DNA of 64,000 nt from Paraburkholderia piptadeniae (GCF_900007165.1 NZ_CYGY02000057.1:16010-80009); one strand, 5' to 3'; counted from the first letter of the stretch, positions 28,902 to 38,374 are shown. Numbers and translations: made by a program. The notes: generated from the sequence alone by a model not told the origin.

Positions 28902-29107
28902 GCTGTATTCCTGAAAGTGGAAAGACGCCGGGCCGCGAGCGCTGCACGCGGTCCGGATCGGGCTGCTGGGAACGTCGATCTTAGCCGATTGCGCGAAACC
29001 TTACCTGCGGGCCGCCCGCCCGCCTGCCGCGCGAAGCCCGAAAAAGTTACCGGTCACAACGCATGGAGCGGCAAGGTTGCATCGTCATCGAAGGGGGTGG
29101 CGCGGCG

Positions 29108-29488
29108 TCACGCGTACTTGAACACGCCCTGCGCACTGGCGATCAGCACCTTGTGATCGACCCACGCTTCGGCGCGCGCAAAGAACACCGAACGGCCGCG
29201 GCGTTCGAGAAAGCCCTTGCCGATCACGTTTTCTCCGAGGCCCTTGTCGAGATAGCTAATGGTCAGCGACAGCGTGAACGCATGAATCGGATCGCCGTCG
29301 CTATAGAGGCCTGAGTAGCCCGCAGCCGCATCGAGCAGCGTGGCGATCGCGCCGCCTTGCAGCACGCGCTGGCGGTTGAGCGTTGCGGGCCGGATCGGCA
29401 TGGTGAGTTCGGCGTAGCCGTTTTTCCATTCGGTCAGTTCGACCGACAGCGATTCGAGAAAGGGATTGTCGAGAGTGGGTCGCTGCAT
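29108..29488 (-). CDS. PaaI-type hotdog-fold thioesterase
   Basis: This encodes 126 residues from ATG 29488, preceded by AGGAG. Hotdog motifs are present: the RQRVLQGGAIATLLDAAAGYSG block (general V-x-G-G-x-x-x-x-x-x-D catalytic segment), then LTISYLDKGLGENVIGKGFLERRGRSVFFARAE. It would hydrolyse an acyl- or aryl-CoA thioester. It is 100 bases downstream of the LacI gene on the same strand and is not obviously part of the sugar operon. Confidence 0.88.
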   Translation of the reverse strand: MQRPTLDNPFLESLSVELTEWKNGYAELTMPIRPATLNRQRVLQGGAIATLLDAAAGYSGLYSDGDPIHAFTLSLTISYLDKGLGENVIGKGFLERRGRSVFFARAEAWVDHKVLIASAQGVFKYA

Positions 29489-29588
29489 GACGGGCTCCTG
29501 GTGAGCCTCCAATCCTAATGCAGCCGCGCGCGCAGCGGGAAACGGCCTGCGCTTTCAGCGTATCTGGCCGCCGCCGAGCCGCACGGGA

Positions 29589-30602
29589 TCACGCCGCTTT
29601 CGGCCGCCCCACCGACGCTCGCATCGTCACCGTCACCGGAAACTCGCGGAAGATTTCCCACTTCGTGCCATAGCACTGGTTGACGAGCCAGCGCACCGCG
29701 TTCTGCGTGAGCTGCGCGGTCGGAATGTGCACGGACGTCAACGCGGGCGCGGCGTAGACGGCCGAGTAGTCGTCGTCGTAGCCGATCACGGAGACATCGC
29801 CCGGCACCGAGATGCCGACTTGATGAAAACGCGCGAGCGCGCTGACGGCCATCATGTCGTTCGCGCAGAAGAGCCCCGTGAACGGCACCTTCGAGTCGAG
29901 CAGCTGGCACGTCGCCGCATAGCCGCCTTCGGGCGAGAAGTCGGATTCGATCAACGGCACCGTGTCGCGCGCGATGCCGTGACGCGCGAGCTCGTCGAAG
30001 AAGCCGTCGAGCCGCTCGACGTTGTCGGATGCCGTAAACGGCCCGGAGATCACGGAGATTTGCCGGTGCCCGTGCTCGAGCAGCGTTGCCGCCGCCAGTT
30101 CGCCGCCGCGCCGATGGTCCGCGCAGAACGACGCATCGGGCAACTGCTCGAATGAACGATTGAGAAAGACCATCTTCGGATGCATCCGGTGCAGCTCGTC
30201 GAGGTCTTCGTCATGCAGGTCGTGGCTGATGACGACGACGCCGTCGCAATCGCGCCCGATCAGAAAACGCACGGCTTCGAGCGCCTGCTCGCGCGGCGAC
30301 GATTGCCCGCAGCCCGTCGCCACGACCACATGCCGATGCACCGCGCGCAGTTCGAGATCGGTCTGCTTGAGGATCGTGCCGTAGTACGAGCCGAAGAACG
30401 TCGGCACGAACAGGCCGATGATGCCGAGCTGCTGCGTGGCCATCGCGCGGCCGATCGAGGAAGGCCGGAAGTTGAGCTCGGCAATCGCGGCCTTCACTCG
30501 CGCGGCCGCATCGGCCGATACAGGTCCTTTGCCGGAAATGGCGCGCGAGGCCGTCGACAGCCCCACACCCGCCAGCTCCGCGACATCCTTGAGAGTCGCC
30601 AC
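29589..30602 (-). CDS. LacI-family repressor of the beta-glucoside operon
   Basis: This is 337 residues. The N-terminal HTH reads ATLKDVAELAGVGLSTASRAISGKG, followed by a periplasmic-binding-protein-like effector domain (GIIGLFVPTFFGSYYG...). It is the last gene of the minus-strand sugar operon (36 bases after the ATPase gene). A perfect LacI-type palindrome lies upstream of the first gene, the GH1 glucosidase, so autoregulation of the whole unit is likely. The inducer is presumably a glucoside or glucose. Confidence 0.93.
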   Translation of the reverse strand: MATLKDVAELAGVGLSTASRAISGKGPVSADAAARVKAAIAELNFRPSSIGRAMATQQLGIIGLFVPTFFGSYYGTILKQTDLELRAVHRHVVVATGCGQSSPREQALEAVRFLIGRDCDGVVVISHDLHDEDLDELHRMHPKMVFLNRSFEQLPDASFCADHRRGGELAAATLLEHGHRQISVISGPFTASDNVERLDGFFDELARHGIARDTVPLIESDFSPEGGYAATCQLLDSKVPFTGLFCANDMMAVSALARFHQVGISVPGDVSVIGYDDDYSAVYAAPALTSVHIPTAQLTQNAVRWLVNQCYGTKWEIFREFPVTVTMRASVGRPKAA

Positions 30603-30638
30603 GGTATCTCCGTCCGCTTGTGTTGTTGCGCGTGCTGC

Positions 30639-31760
30639 TCAGAGGCGCGCGCCGCCAGCCTCGTCGAACAGCGATATATGCGCGTCGTCGATCGCAAACG
30701 CGATGGAATCGCCCACGGCAACGGGCGTTTTCTCCTGATCAATCGACGCGATCTGGATGCCATGATAATCGAGCCAGACAACGCAGTGGTTGCCCATTGG
30801 TTCGATAAGCGACACTTGTCCACGCTGATCCGAGTCCGCGCCGATCCGCACGCGCACGTCCTCGGGCCGCACGCCGAGCACGCACGGCTGGCCATGCGAG
30901 GGCTGCGCGCCGAACGCGTAGCGCGACACGTCGACGTCGAGCTTCGCGCCCGCGAAGCGCACGCTGCCACCCTGCACCGCGAGCCTGCCGTCGAGCAGGT
31001 TCATCGACGGCGAACCCAGGAAGGTCGCGACGAAGAGATTTGCGGGCCGTGCGTACACTTCGGCGGGCGTGCCGAACTGCTGGATCACGCCGCTCTTCAT
31101 CACGGCCATGCGCGTGGCGAGTGTCATCGCTTCGACCTGATCGTGCGTCACGTAGATCATCGTCGCGCCCAGGCGCTGATGCAGCTGCTTCAGTTCGCGG
31201 CGCAATTCCGTGCGCAGCTTCGCGTCGAGATTCGACAGCGGCTCGTCGAACAGGAACACATCGGCTTCGCGCACGATCGCGCGTCCGATCGCGACGCGCT
31301 GCCGCTGCCCGCCCGACAGTTGCGAGGGCTTGCGCTTGAGCAGCGGGCCCAGTTGCAGCATGTCGGATGCGCGCGCGACGCGCCGCTCGATTTCCGCCTT
31401 CGGCGTGCCGTTGATGCGCAGCGCGAACGACAGATTGCGCTCGACGCTCATCGTCGGATAAAGCGCATACGACTGGAACACGAGCGCGACGCGCCGGTCT
31501 TTCGGATCGGCCCACGTCATGTCCTCGCCGCCTATTTCGATGCTGCCTTCCGTCACGTCGATCAGGCCCGCGATGCTATGAAGCAACGTCGACTTGCCGC
31601 AACCCGATGGGCCGAGCAGCACGACGAATTCGCCCGCGCGCACGTCGAGATCGAGCGCGTCGATCACCGTGTTCGCGCCAAGCTGGATCTTCAGGTCGCG
31701 GACCGCGACGTTGGCCATGTTCGCTGCCGTTGCAATACCGGTTGCCATATCGGTTGCCAT
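30639..31760 (-). CDS. Sugar ABC transporter ATP-binding protein (MalK/UgpC type)
   Basis: This 373-residue ATPase has Walker A GPSGCGKSTL, Q-loop VFQSYALYP, signature LSGGQRQRVAIGRA, Walker B VFLFDEPLSNLD and H-loop YVTHDQVEAMTL, followed by a C-terminal OB/TOBE regulatory domain. Such domains can be regulated by IIA-type or other partners. The start region has a 12-base direct repeat (MATD/MATG at 31739-31762), so ATG 31760 or an internal ATG at 31718 may be used. It is downstream of the second permease with a 19-base gap. Confidence 0.95.
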   Translation of the reverse strand: MATDMATGIATAANMANVAVRDLKIQLGANTVIDALDLDVRAGEFVVLLGPSGCGKSTLLHSIAGLIDVTEGSIEIGGEDMTWADPKDRRVALVFQSYALYPTMSVERNLSFALRINGTPKAEIERRVARASDMLQLGPLLKRKPSQLSGGQRQRVAIGRAIVREADVFLFDEPLSNLDAKLRTELRRELKQLHQRLGATMIYVTHDQVEAMTLATRMAVMKSGVIQQFGTPAEVYARPANLFVATFLGSPSMNLLDGRLAVQGGSVRFAGAKLDVDVSRYAFGAQPSHGQPCVLGVRPEDVRVRIGADSDQRGQVSLIEPMGNHCVVWLDYHGIQIASIDQEKTPVAVGDSIAFAIDDAHISLFDEAGGARL

Positions 31761-31779
31761 ATCAGTCTCAATCTCTGCT

Positions 31780-32688
31780 CTAGCCCTTCACTGCGCCCGT
31801 CGCGATGCCGCGCACGAACCAGCGGCCCGACACGAAATACACGGCAAGCGGCACGATCGACGTCAGAATGGTCGCCGCCATGTTGACGTTGTAGATCTTC
31901 TCGCCCGTCGTCGTGTTGATGATGTTGTTGAGTTGCACCGTCATCGGCAGATTCTTCGTGCCCGCGAACACGAGGCCGAGCAGGTAGTCGTTCCAGATGT
32001 TCGTCACCTGCAGGATCATCGCGACGACGATGATGGGCAGCGACATCGGCAGCATCAGCTGAAAGAAGATGCGCCAGAAACCGCCGCCGTCGATGCGCGC
32101 GGCCTTGAACAGCTCCAGCGGAATGCCTGCGTAGTAGTTGCGGAACAGTAGCGTCATCACGGGCATGCCGAAGATCGTATGGATGATCACGATGCCGGGC
32201 AACGAGCTGAACAGATGCACGCTCGCGAGCACACGCACCATCGGATAGATCATCACCTGATACGGAATGAACGCGCCGAGCAGCAGCACGCCGAAGAAGA
32301 GCCCCGCGCCGCGCGGCCGCCAGAACGACAGCGCGTAACCGTTGATCGCGCCGATCACGATCGAGAACACCGTGCTCGGCACGACGATGCGCACCGAGTT
32401 CCAGAAGCCTACGCGGATGCCGTTGCAATCGAGCCCCGTGCACGCCGACTGCCAGGCGTCGCCCCACGGTTGCAGCGTGAAGTGCATCGGCAGCGCGAGC
32501 AGATTGCCCAGACGTATCTCGCTCATCGGCTTCACCGACGTCACGAGCATCACATAAAGCGGCAACAGGAAGAAGAGCGCAGCGACGATCAGAAACCCGT
32601 ACACGCCCAGCCGCGCGGGAGAAAGGCGCTTTCTGCGCGCATGGCGGCGGCGCTGCGTGTGCGCGGAAGGCTCAAGCGTCGCGCTCAT
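31780..32688 (-). CDS. Carbohydrate ABC transporter permease (MalG-type)
   Basis: This encodes 302 residues from ATG 32688, which overlaps the stop of the upstream permease by one base (TGATG), showing translational coupling. It has six hydrophobic segments. The EAA loop reads LELFKAARIDGGGFWRIFFQLMLPMS, with the conserved E/L..AA.IDG...F pattern contacting the ATPase. It forms the membrane channel with the partner permease. An N-terminal basic tail (TQRRRHARRKR) precedes helix one. Confidence 0.93.
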   Translation of the reverse strand: MSATLEPSAHTQRRRHARRKRLSPARLGVYGFLIVAALFFLLPLYVMLVTSVKPMSEIRLGNLLALPMHFTLQPWGDAWQSACTGLDCNGIRVGFWNSVRIVVPSTVFSIVIGAINGYALSFWRPRGAGLFFGVLLLGAFIPYQVMIYPMVRVLASVHLFSSLPGIVIIHTIFGMPVMTLLFRNYYAGIPLELFKAARIDGGGFWRIFFQLMLPMSLPIIVVAMILQVTNIWNDYLLGLVFAGTKNLPMTVQLNNIINTTTGEKIYNVNMAATILTSIVPLAVYFVSGRWFVRGIATGAVKG

Positions 32689-33662
32689 CACAGCTCCTTG
32701 CGCAATGAAGCGCGGCTGCGCGCATACAGGAACGGCGCAAGAATCGCGAGCACCGTCGAGAGCAGCAGGATCGACGCCGCCGACGCGAGACCGATGTTCG
32801 CGCGCCCGAACAGATAGTCCATGATGAACTTCGCGGGCACTTCGCTCGCGGTGCCGGGACCGCCTTGCGTCATCGCGACGACGGCGTCGAACAGCTTCAC
32901 CACGGCGACGAACAGCAGCACGAAAGCCGTCGATATCGACGGGCCGAGCATCGGTATCACGATGCTCACGTAGACGCGCCAGCGCGGAATGCCGTCGATG
33001 CGCGCAGCCTTCCACAATTCGTCGTCGATGCCGCGCAGGCCTGCGAGCATCACCGCCATCACGAGCCCCGACGCCTGCCACACGGTCGCGATCACGATCG
33101 TGTAGATCACCCAGTCCTGATCGACGATCCAGTCGAAGCGCGCATGCGCGAAGCCCAACTTGTGCAGCAGCGACTGCGCACCCAGCTCGGGATTGAGTAT
33201 CCATTGCCACACGAGGCCCGTCGCGACGAACGACATCGCGTACGGATACAGGAACACCGTGCGCAACACGCCTTCCGCCATCACGCGCTGATCGATGAAA
33301 ATCGCGAGCAGCGTGCCGATCGCGAGGCACGCGACGATGAAGCACACGCCATAGATCGCGATGTGCTGCAGCGACACGAGCCACCGGTCGTTATGAAAGA
33401 GCCGCGCGTATTGCGTGAAGCCGGCGAAGTCAGTCGACGGGAACGTGTGCGAGTTGCTGAGCGACACGCGCGCCGTCCACAGCATCGTGCCCAGATACGC
33501 GAAGACGACCGTCAGCATCATCGGGATCAGCGCGATCCACGCGGCGAGCGGCCAGCGCTTGCGCAACGGCCGCGCGCGCGTTCTCGCGACGGGCGCGCCC
33601 TTTATGCCATTCGCGCCCTTCGCGGCCACCTCCGGCAACGCTTGCGACTTGAGCGTTCCCAT
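32688..33662 (-). CDS. Carbohydrate ABC transporter permease (MalF-type)
   Basis: This is a 324-residue MalF/UgpA-family permease with a basic cytoplasmic N-terminus (ARTRARPLRKRWPLAAW) and six or more membrane segments. The EAA loop reads ELWKAARIDGIPRWRVYVSIVIPML. It is encoded 6 bases after the binding-protein stop codon and is coupled to the second permease. It is part of the sugar importer. Confidence 0.93.
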   Translation of the reverse strand: MGTLKSQALPEVAAKGANGIKGAPVARTRARPLRKRWPLAAWIALIPMMLTVVFAYLGTMLWTARVSLSNSHTFPSTDFAGFTQYARLFHNDRWLVSLQHIAIYGVCFIVACLAIGTLLAIFIDQRVMAEGVLRTVFLYPYAMSFVATGLVWQWILNPELGAQSLLHKLGFAHARFDWIVDQDWVIYTIVIATVWQASGLVMAVMLAGLRGIDDELWKAARIDGIPRWRVYVSIVIPMLGPSISTAFVLLFVAVVKLFDAVVAMTQGGPGTASEVPAKFIMDYLFGRANIGLASAASILLLSTVLAILAPFLYARSRASLRKEL

Positions 33663-33668
33663 CGTGCG

Positions 33669-34913
33669 TCAGCCCTTCAGTGCGCTCGCAAAGGCCTTTT
33701 GCGCGTCGTCGATCGACTGGTTCTTGTTCCAGAAGTTCGTGATGACGTCCGTCAACGCGCCCTGCAAGTCCGGCGACACGAGCATCTCCGGATTCGGCAG
33801 CTGACGCGACTTGTCCTTCATGATCGCGATGCCCTCCTTCGCGCACATGTCGAGCTGATTCACGTCGACGTCGGGCCTGATCGGAATCGAGCCCTTCTTC
33901 GCGCTGAACGCGACCTGCGCCTGCGGCGACGTCATCACGGTGGCGAGCAGGTTCTGCGCCTTGATCGAATTCGCGTTGTCCGTCTTCGGGAACACGAACA
34001 CGTCGCCCGCCACAAGATACGGCGAGTGCGGACCGAAGCCCGGGAAGCAGCCGAAGTCCTTGCCCGGCAACTGCTTCGCCGCCGAGAACTCGCCCTTCGC
34101 CCAGTCGCCCATGATCTGCACGCCCGCCTTGCCCGAGATCACGAGCGCCGTCGCATCGTTCCAGTTGCGGCCCGGCGAGCCCGGGTCGACATAGTCGTGC
34201 AGCTTCTTGAACGACGCGAGCACCTTTTTGAACGCGTCGGAGTTGACGGCGTTCGCATCGCGGTCGCGATACACCTTCAGATAGAGATCGGGCCCGCCGA
34301 CATCGGCGAACACGGCGTCGAACGTGATCTTCTCCTGCCACGGCTGGCCGCCGAGCGCGAGCGGTATCACGCCCGCCCTCTTCAGCCTGTCCAGATCGGA
34401 GAGAAATTCGTCGAAGCTCTTCGGGTCGCCGGCAATGCCCGCCTTCGCGAACACGGGCTTCGAATAGAAGAACCATGCGGGCATGTGGATGTCGACGGGC
34501 GCCGCGTAGTAGTGGCCGTTGACCTTGATGCTGTCGAGTATCGATTGCGGGAAGATGGCCGCCCAGTTCTCTTTCGCGGCGACGGCATCGACGTTGTTGA
34601 GCAGGCCCTGATCGATCAGGTCATGAAACTGCTTCGACGTGTTGAACTGCGCAGCCGTGGGCGGATCGCCGCCGACGATGCGGTTGATCGCGGTCGCGCG
34701 CGCCTGGTCCGCGCCCGCCACCGCGTTGTCGACCCATTGGCCGCCCGCCTGGTTGTACGCGTCGGCAAACTGGCGGATGGCCGCCGACTCGCCGCCCGAG
34801 GTCCACCAGTGGATCACATTGGCCTTCAGCGGCTCGGCGTGCGCGACGACGCCCGCGATGGCCAGTGCGAGCGCGACAGCGCTTTTCAACCCCCACTGCT
34901 TCGTGCTGTTCAT
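33669..34913 (-). CDS. Sugar ABC transporter substrate-binding protein
   Basis: This encodes 414 residues from ATG 34913 with an AAGGAG ribosome site. A clear signal peptide (STKQWGLKSAVALALAIAGVVAHA) sends it to the periplasm. The mature part starts EPLKANVIHWWTSGGESAAI and has the family-1 layout seen in glucose/mannose and maltose binders (VDIHMPAWFFYSKPVFAKAG, ALVISGKAGVQIMGDWAKGEF). Pairing with a GH1 glucosidase suggests glucose, cellobiose or another beta-glucoside as ligand. It is 124 bases downstream of the GH1 gene on the same strand. Confidence 0.93.
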   Translation of the reverse strand: MNSTKQWGLKSAVALALAIAGVVAHAEPLKANVIHWWTSGGESAAIRQFADAYNQAGGQWVDNAVAGADQARATAINRIVGGDPPTAAQFNTSKQFHDLIDQGLLNNVDAVAAKENWAAIFPQSILDSIKVNGHYYAAPVDIHMPAWFFYSKPVFAKAGIAGDPKSFDEFLSDLDRLKRAGVIPLALGGQPWQEKITFDAVFADVGGPDLYLKVYRDRDANAVNSDAFKKVLASFKKLHDYVDPGSPGRNWNDATALVISGKAGVQIMGDWAKGEFSAAKQLPGKDFGCFPGFGPHSPYLVAGDVFVFPKTDNANSIKAQNLLATVMTSPQAQVAFSAKKGSIPIRPDVDVNQLDMCAKEGIAIMKDKSRQLPNPEMLVSPDLQGALTDVITNFWNKNQSIDDAQKAFASALKG

Positions 34914-35037
34914 TCCGTCTCCTTCGGGCTCGAGGTCCGATTTATCGGGTCGACCGCGAACCAGGCAGCTTGACGCGGCCATGCGTCATTCTTTTCGGTC
35001 AACGCTTTGGGTCGATCTTCAGGGCGATTCTATTGCG

Positions 35038-36477
35038 TCAGTTCTTCTCGCTGCGCTGCCTGATGAACTTCGCGATCAGCTCGCCGCTGCGCTTGACCGT
35101 GCGCTGCTGCGTCGCGTAATCGACATGCACGACGCCGAAGCGCCGCTCGTAACCGAACGCCCATTCGAAGTTGTCCAGCAGCGACCACACGAAGTAGCCG
35201 CGAACGTCGACGCCCTGCTTGACGGCCTGATCGACGGCGGCCAGATGCCGCCTGAGGTACGCGATGCGTTGCGTGTCCTCGACGCGGCCGTCGCGCACCT
35301 TGTCGTCCGAAGCCATGCCGTTCTCGGTGATGTAAATGGGCGGCAGGTTCGGATACGCGCGATCGAAGCCCGTCAGCAGATCGCGCAGTCCGTCCGGACA
35401 CACTTCCCAGCCCATCTGCGTGCGTTCGACATCGGGCAGCGGCACGTCGACGAAGCCGCGCGCGCCGTCGCTCTTCACGTTGGTGCGGAAATAATAGTTG
35501 ATGCCGAGGAAGTCGAGCGGTGTCGCTATGGTTTGCAGATCGCCTTCGAGCACGAGCGGCTCGGCGCCGGGCCACAACTTCCACAGGTCCGCAGGATAGT
35601 CGCCCTTGAGCAGCGGGTCCAGAATCCACGCGTTGTGCTGCACTTCGAACAGATGCGCGGCGCGCACGTCCGCTTCGCTCGCCGACGCCGGCGTGCCGCG
35701 CCCGACGTTCGCGACGATGCCCTTCATCGACGCGGGATCGTTCGTGCGCAGCGCCTGCATGCCATGACCATGCGCGAGCAGCAGATGATGCATCGCCTGC
35801 GTCGCGTAACGCACGTTCGCGCGGCCCGGCGCGTGATGACCGTTGCCATAGCCGAGAAATGCCGAGCACCACGGCTCGTTGAGCGTCATCCACGCATCGA
35901 CGTGGCCCGACAGTTCGCGGCTCATCAGGTCCGCGTAATCGGCGAAGCGATAGACGGTCTCGCGGTTGAGCCAGCCGCCGCGATCCTCCAGATGCTGCGG
36001 CAAATCCCAGTGATAAAGCGTGACGAAGGTCTGCAAGCCCTTGTCCTTGAGCTTGTCGAGCAGACGCTTGTAAAAGCCGATGCCCTTCGCGTTGGGACGG
36101 CCCGCTTCGTCCATCACGCGCGGCCATGCGATCGACAGCCGGTACGCTTCGAAGTTGAGCCGCGTGAGCAGATCGAGATCGCTTTCCCAGCGGTGATAGT
36201 GATCGCAGGCCACCGCGCCCGTGTCGCCCGCGAGCACCTTGCCGGGCGTCGCCGAAAAGGTGTCCCAGATCGACGGCAGACGGTCGTCCTCGTCGACTGC
36301 GCCTTCGATCTGATACGAAGCCGTCGCCGCGCCGAGCAGGAAGTCTTTGCGCCACAGCACGGAATCGGGCGGCGGCGTGAAGGGTTCGTCGAGAGAATCG
36401 CTGCGGGAGCTTGTGTTCGTGTCCCGATGAGTGTCGCGCTGATCACGGTTGCGGGATGTCACTGCGTCGTATGCCAC
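35038..36477 (-). CDS. GH1 beta-glucosidase
   Basis: This encodes 479 residues from GTG 36477, chosen because AGGGGG lies just upstream; longer frames have no GH1 sequence. It is a family 1 glycoside hydrolase with the retaining mechanism. The acid/base Glu is in TLNEPWCS, the nucleophile Glu in PPIYITENGMA, and the N-terminal signature in FLLGAATASYQIEGAVDEDDR. It probably cleaves beta-glucosides or cello-oligosaccharides in the cytoplasm after import. It is the first gene of the LacI-controlled sugar operon. Confidence 0.93.
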   Translation of the reverse strand: MAYDAVTSRNRDQRDTHRDTNTSSRSDSLDEPFTPPPDSVLWRKDFLLGAATASYQIEGAVDEDDRLPSIWDTFSATPGKVLAGDTGAVACDHYHRWESDLDLLTRLNFEAYRLSIAWPRVMDEAGRPNAKGIGFYKRLLDKLKDKGLQTFVTLYHWDLPQHLEDRGGWLNRETVYRFADYADLMSRELSGHVDAWMTLNEPWCSAFLGYGNGHHAPGRANVRYATQAMHHLLLAHGHGMQALRTNDPASMKGIVANVGRGTPASASEADVRAAHLFEVQHNAWILDPLLKGDYPADLWKLWPGAEPLVLEGDLQTIATPLDFLGINYYFRTNVKSDGARGFVDVPLPDVERTQMGWEVCPDGLRDLLTGFDRAYPNLPPIYITENGMASDDKVRDGRVEDTQRIAYLRRHLAAVDQAVKQGVDVRGYFVWSLLDNFEWAFGYERRFGVVHVDYATQQRTVKRSGELIAKFIRQRSEKN

Positions 36478-36548
36478 GGAACCCCCTCTCGCTGAACGGA
36501 TTGGATCGGTCGTTTGGACTGGTCGACTGGACCGTGTGGAAGCATCGC

Positions 36549-36564
36549 GTGGAAGCGCTTCCAC
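36549..36564. promoter_or_regulatory. LacI-type operator upstream of GH1 gene
   Basis: GTGGAAGCGCTTCCAC is a perfect 16-bp palindrome with the central CG typical of LacI-family operators (consensus TGnAAnCGnTTnCA). It lies 72 bases before the GTG start of the GH1 gene. The cognate repressor is likely the LacI protein at the end of the operon. Confidence 0.8.
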
Positions 36565-36730
36565 ACATGACCCGCGCACGATAGCAGCGGCGCTTTCAGC
36601 GCAGCAATCAGGGTTTGTCTGGAGCGGGCCAAGGCTGTCGCGAAGCGCCATGTGAAGGACATCGATGGCGCATCGCGGATCTCTGCGAAGCCGCTGAAGA
36701 GACAGGCGCAAACGGTGAAAACACGAAAAG

Positions 36731-36757
36731 ACGAACGGCGCCTGTCGCGCCGTTCGT
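36731..36757 (-). terminator. Rho-independent terminator of the low-complexity secreted protein
   Basis: ACGAACGGCGC and GCGCCGTTCGT pair perfectly around a five-base loop. On the minus strand CTTTTCG follows. It is 27 bases past the stop codon. Confidence 0.85.
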
Positions 36758-36783
36758 CGTTCGTCTCTCGAAGCAAGCGTTCG

Positions 36784-37866
36784 TTATGCCCAGTGCGCGG
36801 GCACCCATACGCGGCCGACCCAATGCCCCGGAATCCAAACAGCGGGACGCGGCTTCGGCGCAACGTAGACGACATGCGGCGCGGGCGGCGGCACAGCCAC
36901 GACGACATGCGGCGCAGGCGGCGGAACCACGATGGGAGCCGGCGCGACCACGACGGCGGGCGGCGGCGGCGGCGCGACGACGACAGGCGCGGGAGCCGGA
37001 ACGGGAGCCGCGACGACCACGGTCGACGTCGAAGGCGGCACTACAACGGGCACTACGGCGGGCGGCGGGACGACGACAGCCGCGCCGACCGTGGTCGTGG
37101 TGCCCGTCACCACCGTCGTTCCGCCCGTCGTGACGGTGCCGCCATGCACGACCGTGCCGCTCGTCGTCACCGTGTTGCCGTGCGTGCCCGTTGCGCTGCC
37201 CGATGTGACGACGACGCCCGATGCGACGCTCGTCGCGCTGCCCGAATGCGTGACCGTGCCGCCGTTGCTGCCCGTCACGGTGCCCGAGCGCGAGCAGGTC
37301 CAGCCGGCGCAGTTCGTCGACGCCGAGTGGTTGTACGTGTTGCCGTTGCCGCCCGTCACCGTGCCCGACGATGTGTACTGGCCGGGAGCCGTGCGCGTGA
37401 CATCACCGGATGTCGAGGCCGTTCTGCCGTCCGAGCCCGTCATCGAGCCCGTATGCGAGCAACTGCCGCTCGCGCAACTGGTGTCGCCGGAATGCTGGAC
37501 CGAGCGTCCGTTCGGACCGTAGGCCGTGCCCGAGTTGCTGAACTGGCCAGGCGCCGTGCGTGTGACGCTGCCCGAGTTGCTCGCGATGCCGCCGTACGGA
37601 CCCATTACGCCGCCTGCATGGTTGCAGGTGCCGCCGCCGCACGACGCCGCATGCGCGCCGCTATACGTGCCGTGCGACGTGTACGCCGTGCCGTGGCCGT
37701 ACCATCCTGCCCACGCCGGCACGCTGACGAGCGATGCGCTTGCGCCGACCACGGCGGCGGCCGCCGCGAACGCGATGCGCCGCGACACGCCGCGCGCCAT
37801 CGTCGCGGACGACGAGCGCTTCAGCAGATCAGAAAACGAGGAGAAGACTTGCGAGCGGATTTTCAC
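36784..37866 (-). CDS. Secreted low-complexity Gly/Ser/Thr and Pro/Val-rich protein
   Basis: The 360-residue product starts at GTG 37866 with AAGGA upstream; ATG 37800 is an alternative. A long signal-like segment ends in SLVSVPAWA. Residues after it form imperfect repeats of about 25-30 (GSVTRTAPGQFSNSGTAYG, GDVTRTAPGQYTSSGTVTG, GSCSHTGSMTG, TCNHAGG, TCSRSGTVTG), with regularly placed Cys pairs and the motif TRTAPGQ[FY] twice. A Val/Pro/Ala linker follows, then a C-terminus PRPAVWIPGHWVGRVWVPAHWA, a W-x-PGHW tail seen in many proteobacterial envelope proteins. It is likely exported and envelope-associated. Function unknown. Confidence 0.75.
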   Translation of the reverse strand: MKIRSQVFSSFSDLLKRSSSATMARGVSRRIAFAAAAAVVGASASLVSVPAWAGWYGHGTAYTSHGTYSGAHAASCGGGTCNHAGGVMGPYGGIASNSGSVTRTAPGQFSNSGTAYGPNGRSVQHSGDTSCASGSCSHTGSMTGSDGRTASTSGDVTRTAPGQYTSSGTVTGGNGNTYNHSASTNCAGWTCSRSGTVTGSNGGTVTHSGSATSVASGVVVTSGSATGTHGNTVTTSGTVVHGGTVTTGGTTVVTGTTTTVGAAVVVPPPAVVPVVVPPSTSTVVVAAPVPAPAPVVVAPPPPPAVVVAPAPIVVPPPAPHVVVAVPPPAPHVVYVAPKPRPAVWIPGHWVGRVWVPAHWA

Positions 37867-38093
37867 GGCGGTGTCCTTCACGGTTCGGGCCACTTCGCAG
37901 ATGCAGCGTGGCGACGGATGAAACTGTAGGAGAACCTGCCCGCCGAGTCAGTTCAAAAACTATGTCGAAAAATGTCATGGCGGCGTGCAAAAACTGCCCG
38001 CGCGCGGTGGCCGTCGTGACCGCCGCGACATCAATGGACTCGCGCGCGTCGGCGCGTGAAAAAGGCTTTAAAAAGGCTGTGAAAATCGTCGCG

Positions 38094-38267
38094 CTATGAA
38101 GAGCGGTCGCGTCCGCGCGCGCGGGTCGCGCCCGTGACGACGCCGATGCCCAGCAGGATAACGTCGACGATCGCGACGTAATGTTGCGCGACGTGCATGG
38201 TGATGAGAGCCCACGAGACGCCGCCAATAAAAATCAGCCAGCCGATCAGATAAATGACCAGGGTCAT
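38094..38267 (-). CDS. Small membrane protein
   Basis: This encodes 57 residues from ATG 38267 with AAGGAG upstream. There are two hydrophobic segments (TLVIYLIGWLIFIGGVSWALITM and YVAIVDVILLGIGVVTGA), and it ends with a basic tail (RARGRDRSS). It is an unrecognised family and inner-membrane location is likely. It stands between the low-complexity secreted protein and the diguanylate cyclase on the same strand. Confidence 0.75.
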   Translation of the reverse strand: MTLVIYLIGWLIFIGGVSWALITMHVAQHYVAIVDVILLGIGVVTGATRARGRDRSS

Positions 38268-38374
38268 CCGGGTTCTCCTTTTCGCTTCGACATGCAGGCG
38301 TTTTCGCAAGAAGCGTGCCGCAAGGCGGAGCGGAGATTCCGTGATTTACGCCGTGCAAGGGCTCGAGCAAAGGC

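Larger units (their letters stand above)
36478..36783. other. Promoter region of the sugar operon
   Basis: This stretch of about 306 bases holds the LacI-type operator at 36549-36564 and the hairpin terminator of the neighbouring gene at 36731-36757. No gene was seen. Confidence 0.7.

Noticed and set aside
31739..31762. 12-base direct repeat at the ATPase start as a phase-variation site
   Set aside because: Only two copies and a multiple of three; it adds four residues at most, so switching is unlikely.
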